A stretch of 64,000 nt of DNA from Cycas panzhihuaensis (Eukaryota; Cycadophyta), in contig CM041465.1 of assembly GCA_023213395.1 (NCBI GenBank), positions 143,351,741 through 143,415,740 on the forward strand, in the 5' to 3' direction. The notes under the pieces are model-generated. The model saw only the letters and a program-made list of their open reading frames with translations. It had not been told where the DNA came from and did not search any database. Shown piece by piece: positions 11,371 to 23,315 of this stretch (its first letter is position 1; each line of letters begins with the position of its first letter). The translations under genes and the position numbers were made by a program.

Positions 11371-11711
11371 TGTTAGATAATATGACAACAATGTTTTCGA
11401 GGCTAAAATTTTGACAGGTTAGCAATGTGGCTTCCCCCTAAACTTTCACAAGGGGTTCCAAGAGGGGCGAGAGCTCCCCTTGGCCAGGGAATCAGGGTTG
11501 TTCACTCAAAATACCCTAGATTCTATGGTCGTGATTTGTGCCTTGTATGACTCTATCATGTAGCCTGATTTAGGGTGTTTTCTTTATGTTGATGATGTTT
11601 AATATATTGGATGTACTATGGGGAGTTGGCAACTTGTTGTTGTTGCTATGAGCATTCTGCTACTGATTGTGTACATTTCTCTATTCTTGATAATAAAGAT
11701 TGATACCTTTA
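11371..11711 (+). mobile_element. Solo LTR S, left part (probable Ty1/copia type)
   Basis: Sequence unrelated to the gypsy family starts TGTTAGATAA directly after GATCT (11,366-11,370) and continues at 38,540-38,737, ending TTAATA just before GATCT (38,738-38,742). Ends TG...TA fit a TG...CA element with one C-to-T change. Joined length is about 539 bp, with no internal coding region, so a solo LTR is the simplest reading. AATAAAG near 11,692 would be a poly(A) signal. The copia assignment rests on general look and is tentative. E2 split it; CTTTA at 11,707-11,711 is the E2 duplication. Confidence 0.65.
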
Positions 11712-14095
11712 TGGAATCGCATCTATAGGGATGGTAACTACACTCAACAGAGATTAGGATAATCAATGGTAAATACTAGAATATAAGTACAATCCTACAA
11801 GTGGAAGAAACACCCACATAGGGTGTCCATGCATCGGAACACAAGTTTGGAACCCACGAATGGCGCACAACTTCCTCAAGGTAGCTTAGGCTCTTGGTTT
11901 GAAGGGTAAGATACACGTAAGGTATCTAGAATAACCCTAAAAGACGAGGTCCCCCACCCTTGGATGGCCGAAAGGAAAGAGGGAGACCCACGGAGAAAGG
12001 GATTCCTATGGCAAAGAAATGCGATGTAAGCGTAATGCATGTAGATGAACAGTATGAAGTATGAGATAAAGTGCAAGTGGACCTCTCTAGGTCAACAAAC
12101 CTAATATGGGACTAAGAGAGAAGAAATGATGGGAAAAGGAGGCCTTGCCACTATGTAGGCAAAGGGGTGACAAAAGTGCTATCATATATTTCCATAATAG
12201 AAAGAAACATGAAATACACTCCCTCTCTCTCTTTTCCTTTTTAGTAAGAAAAGATGGAAAAATATCTTATGCAAACTCAAACATGCACACTAAGATGATG
12301 CAAAGCTAGGGGATATTTGCATTTAGGTATGAGGAGGGGGGAAGTACAATTCCTACGATGTACTCTTTCCTATAAAGGCACTCATGCAATGTGCGTATGC
12401 AGGATGAATGTGCGTGGACCAATTTACTATCCTTTTGCTTATGTGTGATTTATCATGCAAAAAGATATTCTTAATAAAGGTAAAAGGAGAAGGGATTAAG
12501 TGAAAGAAGGGAAAGCATACCTAGAAAGTCACGTGGCCGAATGGGATGCTTTGCTCATGCGCCGCGTATGTCTCTTTGTCTTTACTCGATCACGCAACTC
12601 TTGTTGAGAGGTACTGATAAAGTGGGGCTTCCTTAACTTCCCCATATAAGAGTGAAATAGAAAAGAAAGGACAAAAGGAAACAAAATAATTATGCGAGGA
12701 AGAAAACAGAAAAGAAGGAAAGCAGGGACTTACCCAGATCAGAACACTTCTTTTCCTCATAAGTATCATGGTGAAACCTGCAACCATAAAGGTCTTTGCT
12801 CTTCCCAAAGGGGTTGCTAGGATACAAAGCCGATATATATACAATAATATAAAATTAAAGTGCCAAAATATAATGCTTTAGATTAGTTAGTCTACCACCA
12901 AAACAACTCTGCAAACCCCCAAGGAAAACACCAACGCATGCCAAGCAAGGGGAGGTAAGCATCGAAATGGCTAACTCGTAAGTAAATATACCTCCATGCT
13001 ACCATTAGGTGTTGGGTACAATAGATTATGATAGCCTATAGGCAATAGAAAGGATACAAACAAATGTTGTAATATTTACGGAAGTGGCCTATGTTGCAAG
13101 TATGCTATAGGTAGCAAATTGCAACATGAGTTATACTAAGGATTGGGGTGAGTATTGGACACCATTTAGGGCTAGAAGAGCTACCCAAAAGGGGGTGTGC
13201 AGGTATAGAATTAGTGCAATAATAGCTGCACACATTGATACCCAGTGCAAGCCTGATCCCAAGGACTCCCGGGTGACACAAGAAAGGCACAGTTGAAGGA
13301 GAGGAAGGAGGAGAAGGGGTTTGCCCTTAAGGAGTAGGCCTTATGGGTATGGATCCCACCTTAGCTCCTTTCACATGCTCCTTATGAACCCTCTCCCATA
13401 GCCTCCTTAGAGAAAACGAGGGGAGGATGGGGATATCAAGATGACAAGGCAGTGAAAAATGGAAGAGTACTCCTTTATGCAGTAAAAACACAAGGAAAAG
13501 AGTGATATACTTAAAGATCTAACTTTTGCAAGATAACTCTAAGGTAGAAATATGGAATAATAATAGGAGATACCTATTGAGCTATCTGAGAGGTGGATAT
13601 TCCCCTATAGCTAGTAGAAAATGGTAGATTTGGAGTGCTTACAAGGTATCCCTTAGGGTGGTGTTACAGGAGAAACACACTTGTTGAAGGCTATAGGAAG
13701 AGCTTGGGGGCTACACTTGGGCATAGATCCTTACTTAGAGGCATTAATTAAAGAGCTTGCTGCCACAAACCAGTGTTGCAATAGGCGAATCTTAGGCTGG
13801 TATGTCAGAAACGTAGGTGTTACAGGTATTTTTATAGAGTGTTCCTATGAGAAGGAGAGAAGAGAGCTCTAAAAAGTAGTATAAGAGGAGGAAAATAAAA
13901 TCATTTTGGGCTTTATACCTAACCTTAGCCCTAATTGAACGATTAGGGTTGGGCTAGGACTTGGTTAGAAGCTAATCCACGTGGCAATTATGCGAAAAAT
14001 GTGAGAATTACCATGGCAGATTAAAAAAATAGAGGTAAACAGTCACACTGCGGTAAACTTTGCGGTACTTCTAAGTTTATAATGGTGCAGGACCA
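11712..14095 (-). mobile_element. E2 3' LTR, U3 end deleted
   Basis: Its outer end TGGAATCGC (minus strand ...GATTCCA) matches the inner end of the E1 5' LTR at 39,581. Its body aligns with the other LTRs, for example the block with CCATCCAAGGGTGGG near 11,955. At about 14,095 the LTR stops within U3 and is joined directly to aRNH coding sequence, so roughly 500 bases of U3, the polypurine tract and the aRNH tail are deleted. Open frames inside are not conserved. Confidence 0.82.
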
Positions 14096-14155
14096 GAATG
14101 CAAGGGCTCTCAAACGTAGGGATCGCACCTAGTAGACCTGGGTGAGATGGGACAC
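14096..14155 (-). pseudogene. E2 aRNH, C-terminal fragment left of E3
   Basis: The minus strand reads VSHLTQVY, a stop, then VRSLRLRAL, the segment following CDSQVV in the E4 aRNH. The rest of the gene is on the other side of E3, at 27,304-27,531. GACAC at 14,151-14,155 is one copy of the E3 target-site duplication. Confidence 0.85.
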
Positions 14156-16695
14156 TGTTTCCCGGCTTCCGGGAATGGATACGGAATCACCGACTTAGGT
14201 AAGTGCAGGTATGTCTCTAGCATTATCGTCACTTTTGTGTACTGATTGTCTGCTTACATATTTGCATGCGTATGACTTTGTGGGCGGCCTGGTCATCGTC
14301 CACACCTATGTTTAGCCTATGACTATAGTAGGGGCACACTCTTAGCGAGTGTGGCACCACAGTGACCATATTACTTCCCGCATCGCCTCCTCTCTCCTGG
14401 ATCCACCAGGGTTTGCGCCACCTCCACCGTGTGATGTCTCATCGTCGCTTGGTTAGCTTGCCACCTCATTTGGGGGCCTATTTACGCTCGTGGGCGTTTC
14501 TTGGCTTGTTTGCTCCGGGTGGGTGTTTTAGTTGTCCTTTAGCCTTTTCGGCCGTTTGCCCCGACCTCGTAGGTTGGCGGGCCCCATTTGTGTCTCTGGT
14601 GCATCTGGCCGTAATCTTGGCATCTGCCGTGATCTTGTGATCTGCATTTGGAATTTTCAGCATCACTGGAATATTCAGCATCGCTAAAATTTCCGCAGAT
14701 CTGTTGTCTCTGTTTGTTTTAAAATCCCGTGGCAATTTCGCATTTATTGCGAACGCCACGTGGTTCGCGCCTTTTTCCCTTCGGTAGTGCCCTATTCGCG
14801 TACTTTAGGGTTTTGCTTTAGTACTTAAGCATCTTTTGGGACTTTTTGGATCTTTTACTCACTCTTGGAAGGGACTCTCGAAAACTCTCTCTCTGCTCTG
14901 CTTTCTGCTGCTGCTGCCTGCGGACTGCACTCTTCATACAGGCGCCCGGCTCTCCTTGGCTCGGTTGAGACATTCTCTCAACCCCTCAGCGCCTTGGAGG
15001 GCTCCTTTGAAGCGGTTTCAGTAGGTCTCTATCCAGGCGATCCATGAGCCCCTACGTTTGCGTGTGTTCTCCATCATACTTGTAGCGTGGTCTCAAACCC
15101 GCTCTACTCAGATCTGGGGGCATTTTCCGGCCCTCCTTCATTGTCCTTTGGGTGAGGCAAGCCCTTGCCTCTTCCTCCCAGTACTCTTTACTTTTTGTTA
15201 AGTTCTTTGCGATATTCTTGCTCCACTCATTTGTTCATGTTTGTTGCTTGAAGTTTGATCCTCTTTCCTTTGTGAGGACTGTTGTTCCACTTTCTCTTGT
15301 CTCTTACTGCGTTTCTTTGTCCAAAGCAAGGCGTGAGGGGTTGCATAGGCTTTGGGAGAGGAGGCTGGGTGGATTAGTACCACCTTCCACGCTCCCAGTG
15401 GCTCCAAGCCCTCCAAAGCTTCCCTCTCGCCTCATGTTGCTCTTGGCCATCTAAACAAGGGTTTAGAGACTCAGGTTTTGCCCAAACCCGGTGGCCACGA
15501 GTTGCACTGATTTGGGACCCCTTGCTCAGTTGGGAATCATTAGTTCTCAACTACCATTCGTGGCTTTGCCTTTGCTCCCCATTACGGTTTGCTCCCCGTA
15601 GCATCCGGTTCCCGTGGGTGTCTTTGGGTCTTTCTTGCCCCTTTTGCTACTATTTTCTAGCCTTGAGTCTTGACTTTCTCCTCGCTGCCCGTGGCTCTTG
15701 GGAGAGGTTTGGGCACCATTTGCGGGCGGTAGGCCACTCAGAGGCTTACCTTGTTGTCCCACTTTATTGAGTATTTTTCCCTTGATTTCCTCCTCGTTGG
15801 ACTAACATTGATGCATGCCTATTTGGATTCGACTTATGTTGATATATATATATTGTTAGACCTTGTCGTTGCATGTTAGTACCCTCCTTCGGGAGGAGGA
15901 AGATCTTTAATCGCTTGGTATTTGAGGCCTTACGGAGAACGTTACGTTGATTTCTCTATCGGTGGCGCCTCTTGCATGTGTTACAACTTCGTTATCTCAT
16001 TTCCTAGTTAGCATTTCCTTCTTTCTTACGGTATTGCACTTATTTTCGGGAAGGTAAGGAAGCCCTCGCCACCCGCCACTACGCCTCACATCCGGTACGT
16101 TGCGTGGAGCGGTTGGGTACTCCTCGTGCGGGCTACATCACCTCGCACGCCCTTGCCCAGGTACACATTTCCTCCTCTTGCGTATTCTTGTTCTTTTCCT
16201 TTTTCTTCCTTAGTAATTAAGACATTGAAGATTAAAAGGAAAATTACCTTGTGTTTATTTGTTACGTATTTACTTCATTTGCATGCACCCCTTACTGTCC
16301 GTAGGAAAGGTTGTAGGAGCCTTCTTGATCCCTACTTTTCCTTCCTTCCCCTAACCGCACACGAGCACCTCGCCTCCCGCGTCGTTCGTGTCCCTGCTAG
16401 GTTGTGTAGGGTTGCTTTTGGCCTATCCTTGTTAGGTCCCTTCTCTCTCCTTCCGCCACCCAAGGGTGGGAGGGTCCCGCCGGCCAACTCGGGTCATCTT
16501 ACGTGCCTTCGCCTCTTTATCCAAGGTGGTGAAGGGTCACCCAAGAGTAGCCATACTCCATTGCGGATCCCGAACTCGCCTCCAAGACGGGCGCCTCTCT
16601 GCGTAGTTGCTTGCCTTGTAGGTTCCACTTCCTACCGCTTTCGTCACCATCTCTCCCCGCTACTTATCGGGTGCGGTTATCCCAGTAGCGTCCAT
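14156..16695 (+). mobile_element. E3 5' LTR
   Basis: It starts TGTTTCCCGG and is followed by a primer-binding-site-like sequence. A TATA-like TACTTAAG at 14,822-14,829 is at the position of TATTTAAG in the E4 LTRs, and probably marks the RNA start region. Compared with the E3 3' LTR, differences are mostly short indels at CG, CCG, CAG and CTG sites, between long identical stretches. Frames such as 15,152-15,454 and 16,126-17,112 run over the LTR boundary and are not genes. Confidence 0.9.
14197..14213 (+). promoter_or_regulatory. Conserved splice-donor-like motif near the LTR 5' end
   Basis: AGGTAAGTGCAGGTATG lies about 40 bases inside the LTR. AGGTAAG, or a close variant, is found at the same place in the LTRs of E4 (near 45,350 and 58,752), E0 (near 63,903), E1 (near 2,045 and 42,745, minus strand) and E2 (near 38,495, minus strand). 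It matches the plant 5' splice site. Use as a splice donor is an inference. Confidence 0.5.
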
Positions 16696-16715
16696 CGGCG
16701 ACCATCTTGGGGACC
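16696..16715 (+). other. E3 primer binding site
   Basis: CGGCGACCATCTTGGGGACC directly follows the LTR. E4 has TGGTGACCATATTGGGGACC and E1 has TGGCAACCATACTAGGGAC in the same place, so the ancestral site began TGGCGACCAT. I cannot assign the tRNA from memory. Confidence 0.7.
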
Positions 16716-16817
16716 GCCAAGAAGGGAGCTAGTCTCGCCTTCTTGTTGGTTTCGCTACTCCTGTGTGATCCTTTCTATACCTGTCTTGACCTCCACGTTG
16801 GGCGGCCCTCAACGCGC

Positions 16818-19290
16818 ATGTTATACCATTCCTTCTCTTTTCCTGACATCGTCGGTCGACCTTGCATGCGCCGTTTCTCTCGTCGTTTGCGGTCTACCCT
16901 TTGTTAGAAGACCCCGAGTACAGCCTTCTTGCCTCGTCGGATCCCGATCCGACTATGGAAGGGTACTCTTCCGATTGACCTATCCCGCCTTGCTATGGAA
17001 ACCCAAGCTCTTCCTTCATCATTCGAGTCCACCCAAGAGGGTGACGACTCCTTTTACTACCCGATCGATCAACACCTTTCTTGTGCTCCCCATCCTTCTA
17101 CCCACGCCGTAGAGGGATCCGTTCCTCCCCGAGGATTGCCACGCGTGGCGATTTTATGAGGAACCTTCGATGGACATGCCTTGTTCGAGGTCCCGATCAC
17201 CTCTTATGGGTATGTGGGGACTCCTCCTGTTGACGTGCTTGAGGCTCTTGACGGATGCCGCCGTGCGGCGTGCTCTCAACCACGTCCCGAATGGCTTGAG
17301 GGTGTCCTGCGCAGGGGAGCCTCTTCCTCCTCTGCTCTTCCCCCTCACGCTTCATCCTCGTCCGCCTTTCCTGTGACAACAAACCCTTTCGTGCTCACGC
17401 CAGACGCCCCATTCGTTTCCCGCAATGGGGGCACGTGTGGCACCTTCCATCCCTTATCAAGGCCCTAATGCCTTAAGGCCTTCTCACGGTGTCTGCCCCT
17501 CAACCGGGGTTAGCATACCCGCTCCCCGATCCAACTAATGTGCCGCCTCCCAATCCGCACATGCCGCCTCCTAGTAGGCCTAGTCGCCTGCTAGCCTTCC
17601 ACCGCCAAATGTGGGATTCGTTCCCACGCATCTTCCAACCCAAATGCGTTGGTGCTTCTTTCACGTTCCCTGTGGTATACTTCTCAACCTCAAAGGTAGG
17701 GGAAGCCGTCTTCCTGTTTATGGGTGGATCCGCTACACCCATACGGAATGGCCCCACCCACGGTGGCCGTATGGGCGTAACCCTGCCCGCATCCCTCTTG
17801 TCCGCCATCCAATGCGCCCATCCGATTGTGCCTTCGCAAGGAATCGACTCTTCCAAGGCGCCCTTTTCCCGCCTTGTCGAAGGGTGGCTCCTCAAGGAGG
17901 GATGGGTGTCCTACCCCATCCGCCTCCTTGCGCGCCACCTACTTGGCGTTCGTTGATCCTACTTCGAGCAAGGGCGCGCCCCTTCGTGGACTTTAGGTCA
18001 TCCCCTCTCTCGGTTGAGGCGTTGCGAACCAACTTGCCGCCTCACCCTCCTGAAGTTCCTAGATTCGATGGGACTTCGTCAAGAAGACCGCGAGCATGTC
18101 CGTAGTTTCTCTATGGCATGCATCGATTACTGGGCTTACGACCATATTTTGATGAAACTCTTTCCTCGGTCCTTGCAGGGTGACGCCCTTAAATGGTTTT
18201 ATCGTCTCCCCGCCCACTCAGTCTATTCATTCCAGCAATTGGTGGACGAGTTCATCAATTACTTTGATGTAGCTCGCCCATTCGAGGCGGGATGAAATCC
18301 TTCTCTCGCTCAAACAAGGTCACGATGAGATGAATCGTGACTTTGTGCGGCGATTCCACGATCTGCTTCACTCCACCAAGGCGACTTTGCCCGAGGAGCC
18401 GGGACTGTTTGTCAATGCACTTCGTCCCGAAGTCCACGTGGAAGTCCTCAAGATGGGGGCGACCACGTGTGATTCCGCGATCGCCAAGTGCTTGGCGTTG
18501 GAGGCTATTGAGATCCAAGTGGTCTCAAGAAACCTCTTAAGCCCTCACAACGCCCGTGAGGCACCACCCCCTACCAAAGACACTAAACCTTCTCAGCCGA
18601 CGCGGTCTTCCTCTCATCCTACCGAGAGGACCTTAGATCCCCTCACCTCGCCTATACGCCTGCTCGAAAGGCACGATGAAGGAGCTCAAGCTTCAAGGTC
18701 CTTCGTCTCCTACTTCAAACAAACAAGTCCAACAAACTACCCAAGCTCCTCTTCCGGGAATGGGCACGCCCAGCCCTCCCAAGCGAGAAGGTCCGACCCT
18801 CCGCTTGAGAAGAAGTGGTGTTCCATTCATGGGGATTGCTTCCATGACGATTCACGTTGTAGGGCCCAAAGATCCAAGGGATGCCCCTCGACGCCGATTC
18901 CTCTCCCAAACGGGCCTCAAGGCCTAATCTAGACCAACCTGTTCACAAGGATCCGTTCCCTAAACATGGGGAACGTGATCGCAACCCCCAAACCAAGAAC
19001 AACCGTGAATCGAGGAAGATCACACGATCCCCGCCCTTCCCGCGACAAAGGGAAGGGCGGCCGTAACTCTTCTTCCTCTTCTCGTTCTCCTAGCCGTACT
19101 CATTCGCCTTCACGACCGGAATAGGGGAAGAAGGTGATCAGATTGCTTGAAGCAACTCCGACTTTCGCCTTACGCGATCTCAAACTGCTAAGGAAGCGGC
19201 GGAGCCGCCGGTTCTTCCGCTCCTTCCGATCCCTTAGGAGACCCTTCCTCCGAAATCCTCTTTCCCAAGGCTATTCACATGCGCGGGTCG
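16818..19290 (+). pseudogene. E3 gag
   Basis: Several frames together match the E4 Gag. From about 16,920 the acidic N-terminus, from 17,489 the Pro-rich part, from 18,014 the capsid core (FSMACIDYWAYDHILMKLFP, ALKWFYRLPAH, FINYFDV, then DFVRRFHDLLHSTKATLPEE and LFVNALRPEVHVEVLK), and near 18,800-18,880 the metal-binding knuckle KKWC-S/x-IHG...C. Gag packages the RNA and forms the particle. The frame changes at least six times, mostly by one- or two-base indels at C/G-rich sites, so no intact protein is readable as printed. Confidence 0.85.
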
Positions 19291-20840
19291 TTACGACTTC
19301 AAGGGCACTTACCCAACCCAATCGGGAAGGGTAAACCCTTCTCCGTCGTGGACGAGCTCCATACTGCCATTGCAGGAATGTCCTTGATGGACGCTCGAGG
19401 AGTTGTCCCGAGCAACGCCCTCCTCCGGAAGCTTTAGGATCGGGAGATGTGCTCGTCCACGCATTGGGCGCCGCCCAAGGTGGCGGACCCACTATTTCCT
19501 TCGATCCTAAGGATCTTCCTCCCGCCGGTGAACGGGAACGCTGGTGGAACTTCCCATTCACCATCACGATCGATCGCTTTGATTGTACCCTCCAAGAACT
19601 GTTGTCGACAACGGCTCTTACATCGATGCCATGCCCTTGCGTGTTATGCAAGAGCTTGGTATCTCATATGGAACCTGTTCCTGGCGATGCCAAGGGTATG
19701 ACTGGCGAGAAGACCCTCTCGGATCCGCCGCGATTCCGCTCACCCTTGGGGCAAACTGCCTTGCCGATGTTGTAGTCCTCGACGTTGACGTGGATTACAA
19801 CCTCCTTCTGGTCGCCCATGGCTCGACCAAATGGGAGCCGTGTGTTCGACCCTTTGGGGATACTTAAATTGGTCCATGACGGACGAATGAGAGTGGTTCC
19901 CGTGAACGCCCTTTTGCCAAACAAACTCGTTATGCCAATTCGCAAACCAAGGTTCACCCACTCACGCCTCGGCTTGTTCAATTGGTATACCCAATCCGTC
20001 GGAAGAAGATCCCACATCTTCCCTTCCTAGTCTCGACGTTTTGCCCCTATTGGCGCCGGAGTTATGGGTACCTTGCTTCGTGATGATGAATCGCTTGACG
20101 GAGACGAGGGTTGTCTCCACCCCATTTCTTTCCTTCGCGCCAATAGGCCGTACCTGTCTCGCTCTAGACCCTCGTTTGGAACCTCTCTTGGTGAGACTAG
20201 CCCCCCGCGCGTGTCACACACCATCGCTCGTGCTGACCCGCCCGCCGTCCGTTCTTCTTTTTCATTACCCCCCGCAGGTGATGGTTTTGAGGAATTGCCT
20301 TTCGCTCCTCTCGCGGGGCCTCCTTCTGGTTTTCCTTGGTTTCCATGAAAGAGTTGAGCGATCCGATGATCACCCCGGTCCCGTTGCTCCTTTCCCTTCT
20401 AGCGCTTCTTCTACTCGAAATAGGGTCATCCATGGAGTGGACTATTTCGAGGATGATGAAGCCCCGGAGCACTGGCGGGCCTTGCACCTAATCGCCTTTC
20501 GTCACCACCGCTCGGTCACGGAAGATCCTTGCGATCGGATCCACGCCACGATCCGATCCCTCCTATTCCTCCTCCTCCTGTTGATCTTGCCCTCTTCACT
20601 TTGAAGAGGGCAATGCCATGTGCATGGGGGAATTCAAGACGTAGTCTTGGCCCCGCAAGGTCATTAGGGTTGGGGCGAATGCTCTCCGATGAGATTAGGG
20701 AATATTCCCTTCTGTTCCAGGAATTTCGAGACATTTTCGCGTGGGATTATGCTGACATGAAGGGAATCGACCCTCGATTGTCACCCATAACCTCACCACC
20801 TTCCCGGCGCCTGTCACATGCGCGCCTGTAAGGCGTCCTC
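19291..20840 (+). pseudogene. E3 protease and PR-RT linker
   Basis: Around 19,583-19,867 one frame reads RTVVDNGSYIDAMPLRVMQE and later DVDVDYNLLL, the protease loop and flap-end motifs of this family. After 20,040 come the acidic linker (with HGVDYFEDDEA near 20,440) and the pre-RT segment EYSLLFQEFRDIFAWDYADM (about 20,700-20,760). Frameshifts separate all three blocks. The protease would cut Gag-Pol. The linker has no known function. Confidence 0.82.
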
Positions 20841-22000
20841 TTCACCCAAGCTCTGCCGTCAAGATGGAGGTTGAAAAGCTCGATGCCGGGCTTGTTACTT
20901 CTATTGATTACCCTAAGTGGGTCTCTAATATTGTTCCGTTGCCAAAAGAACGGGGCAATCCGATATGCGTCGATTTCCGCGATATCAACAACGCTTGTCC
21001 TAAGGACAATTTCCGCTACCCTTCTTAGATCAAATCATTGATCGCACCACGGATTCAAGTGATGTCCTTAATGGACGGCTTCTCATACAACCAAATTCAG
21101 ATTTCCCAAAGACCGCCATAAGACGGCCTTCACTACTCCTGGGTACCTTCGCCACAAGGCGATGCCCTTTGGCCTTAAAAATGCGGTGCTACATATCAAA
21201 GAGCCATGCACTTCATCTTCCACGATCTCATCAACGACACGTTGGAGGTCTTCATGGACGATATGATGGGTCTTTCTCGTGAGAGCCCATCACCCTTCCG
21301 ACTTTGCCATCTTCTCACGATGCCGCGAGTATCACGTCGATCTTAATCCGCTCAAATGTGTGTTTGCCGTCACTCGTAAACTCCTTGGGTTCCTTGTATC
21401 CAAACAAGGAATTCAGATCGACCGACAAAGTCGTGGCGATCTCGACATGCCGCCTCCCAGAACTCAACGGCGGATCAAGTCGCTTCTAGGTAGGCTCGGT
21501 TTCCTTAGGCGCTTCCTAGCCGACTACTGTGAATGCTAAACCCCTTACGAACTGTTGAAGAAGGGAGCTCCTTTGCACAGTCCGACAAGACCCAAAAGGC
21601 CTTCGAAGGACTCAAGGAAGCCACGGCTTCCGCCTCCCACGTTGGCGCCCCGATTTGATAGGCCCTTCGCTTTGTATACCTCGATCGACGAGTCCTTGGG
21701 CGCTATGCTCGCCAGAGGATGACTCGGGGAACCGAGAGAGCTATATACTTCATCGACTGCACTTTGTGGTGCCGAATTTAACTATTCCCCACCGAGAAGG
21801 AATGTCTCTCCTTGGTCTACGCGACCAAGAAGTTTAGGCATTACTTGCTCGGCAATACTACCAAGGTGATCATTCAATCCGATCCCTTGAGATACTTACT
21901 AACCTGTTCAGATTTGACAGGTAGGGCCGGTCACAATGTCCTACTCCAAGAATTTGATCTCCTTATCGTTAACCTGGAAATCAAAGAAGGGCATGATAGT
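20841..22000 (+). pseudogene. E3 reverse transcriptase and first RNase H
   Basis: RT begins near 20,862 (MEVEKL, TSIDYPKWVSN). The catalytic EVFMDDMMGLS box lies near 21,247-21,275 and LGFLVSKQGIQID near 21,390. RNase H follows: TSIDESLGAML near 21,680, EKECLSLVYATKKFRHYLLG at 21,800-21,855 and IIQSDPLRYLLT at 21,870-21,905. RT plus RNase H copy the element RNA into DNA. Frameshifts fall between almost every motif, which is odd for an element this young. Confidence 0.88.
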
Positions 22001-23315
22001 GGCCGAGCAACTTGCACACCCCTATCCCTAACTCCTTTGATACTCCTGTTGATGACCCTCCCCGATGAGTCTATCCTGACGATCCGGGGAGTTCGTCCCC
22101 ATCCACTCACCGACAATGAGTGGTACGGTGACATAGTGCGGTATCTCACACAGCAGCAATACCGCCCCGACACTAGTAACAAAGTTAAATCTCGCATCCG
22201 GACTTCTGCACGGCAATACCTCCTCGTGGACGAGGTATTGTACAAGAGGTCCTTCGATGGGATCCTTCTCCGTCACACACCGACGGCCGACCGGTGCTTC
22301 GCGAATGCCACCACGGCATTTGTGGGGGTCACTTTGGGGCCGCCTATGGCTCGAGGATCCTCCGTATGGGCTACTTTTGGCCATCTCTTTTTAAAGACGC
22401 CCACGCTTTGTCTTTGAAATGTCGGCGATGTCAAGAGCATGCCAACATTTCCCATGTGCCTTCGAGACTTTGCACCCTATTGTTTCGCCATGGCCTTCGC
22501 TCGATGGGGATTAGACCTCATCTGGGCTATTTCCTTCGCCGTCAGAAGACAAGTTCATCTTGATCGCCACGGAGTATTTCACCAAATGGGCGAGGCCATC
22601 CCTTTGATCACTACCCCGCAAAACGATTGCCACATTCATCTATCGACATCATTTGCCGCCTTGGATTCCGGACGCCCGACACGACAATGGAACCCCCTTT
22701 GTAATAAGGAGGTGGATGAGCTTTGCGAGAAGTTTAAAATCTCCCATAAGACTTCCTCTCCTTACTACCCTCGTGCAATGGCGGTGGAGTCTTTAACAAG
22801 ACTCTTATCAACATTCTCAAGAAAACTGTCCAATCCCAAAGGGATTGGCACCTTCAATGCCTCCGCCTTATGGGCTTATCGTACTCCGTCTGCTCCGCCA
22901 CGGAATGACCCTGTTCTCCACGGGTTCTACGGATCGAGGCGGTACTCCCATTGGAGGTGGAGATTCCTTCCGCGAGTCTCCCTTCGAGGTTTCATCGACG
23001 ATGAGTCGACCCGCTGTGCACGCCTGCCGGACCTCGAAGCTTTGGATGAGAGACGCTTAGCCGCTATCGTGCTAACCTAGCATCCAAAGCCCGTTCACAA
23101 AGGGCCCACGATAAACACCGCGTTCCCGCCCTTTGTTTCGGGACTATGTCCTCAAGCTCGAATATCTCCATGACCTTGACCAAATTCCAACCCGGTGGGT
23201 CGGTCCTTTGTCATTATCGAATCTCTCGATAATGGTGCCTATAGGATAGCCACCGGAGGGGCTCGAATTTGAGAAAGCCGTTAATGGGATGTTCCTTAAG
23301 AAGTTTTACGCTTGA
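22001..23315 (+). pseudogene. E3 integrase
   Basis: The HHCC finger is readable near 22,298-22,440 (ATTFVGVTLG in a shifted frame; CHHGICGGHFG in the proper one, then CRRCQEHANISHVP). The core follows, with FNKEVDELCEKFKISHKTSS near 22,700-22,760 and VESL near 22,785. The C-terminal module near 23,100-23,290 ends KFYA-stop at 23,315. It inserts the DNA copy into the genome. Small indels shift the frame repeatedly. Confidence 0.85.

Noticed and set aside
11371-11711. Copia element with coding region
   Set aside because: The joined unit has only about 539 bp and no gag or pol; only a solo LTR is supported.
13681-13872. Short plus-strand frame in the E2 LTR as a host gene
   Set aside because: It lies in LTR sequence, is absent from the aligned E1 LTR frames and has no domain.
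16126-17112. 328-codon frame across the E3 LTR and gag start
   Set aside because: It crosses the LTR end and primer binding site and is not the frame of Gag. It comes from C/T-rich sequence with few stops.
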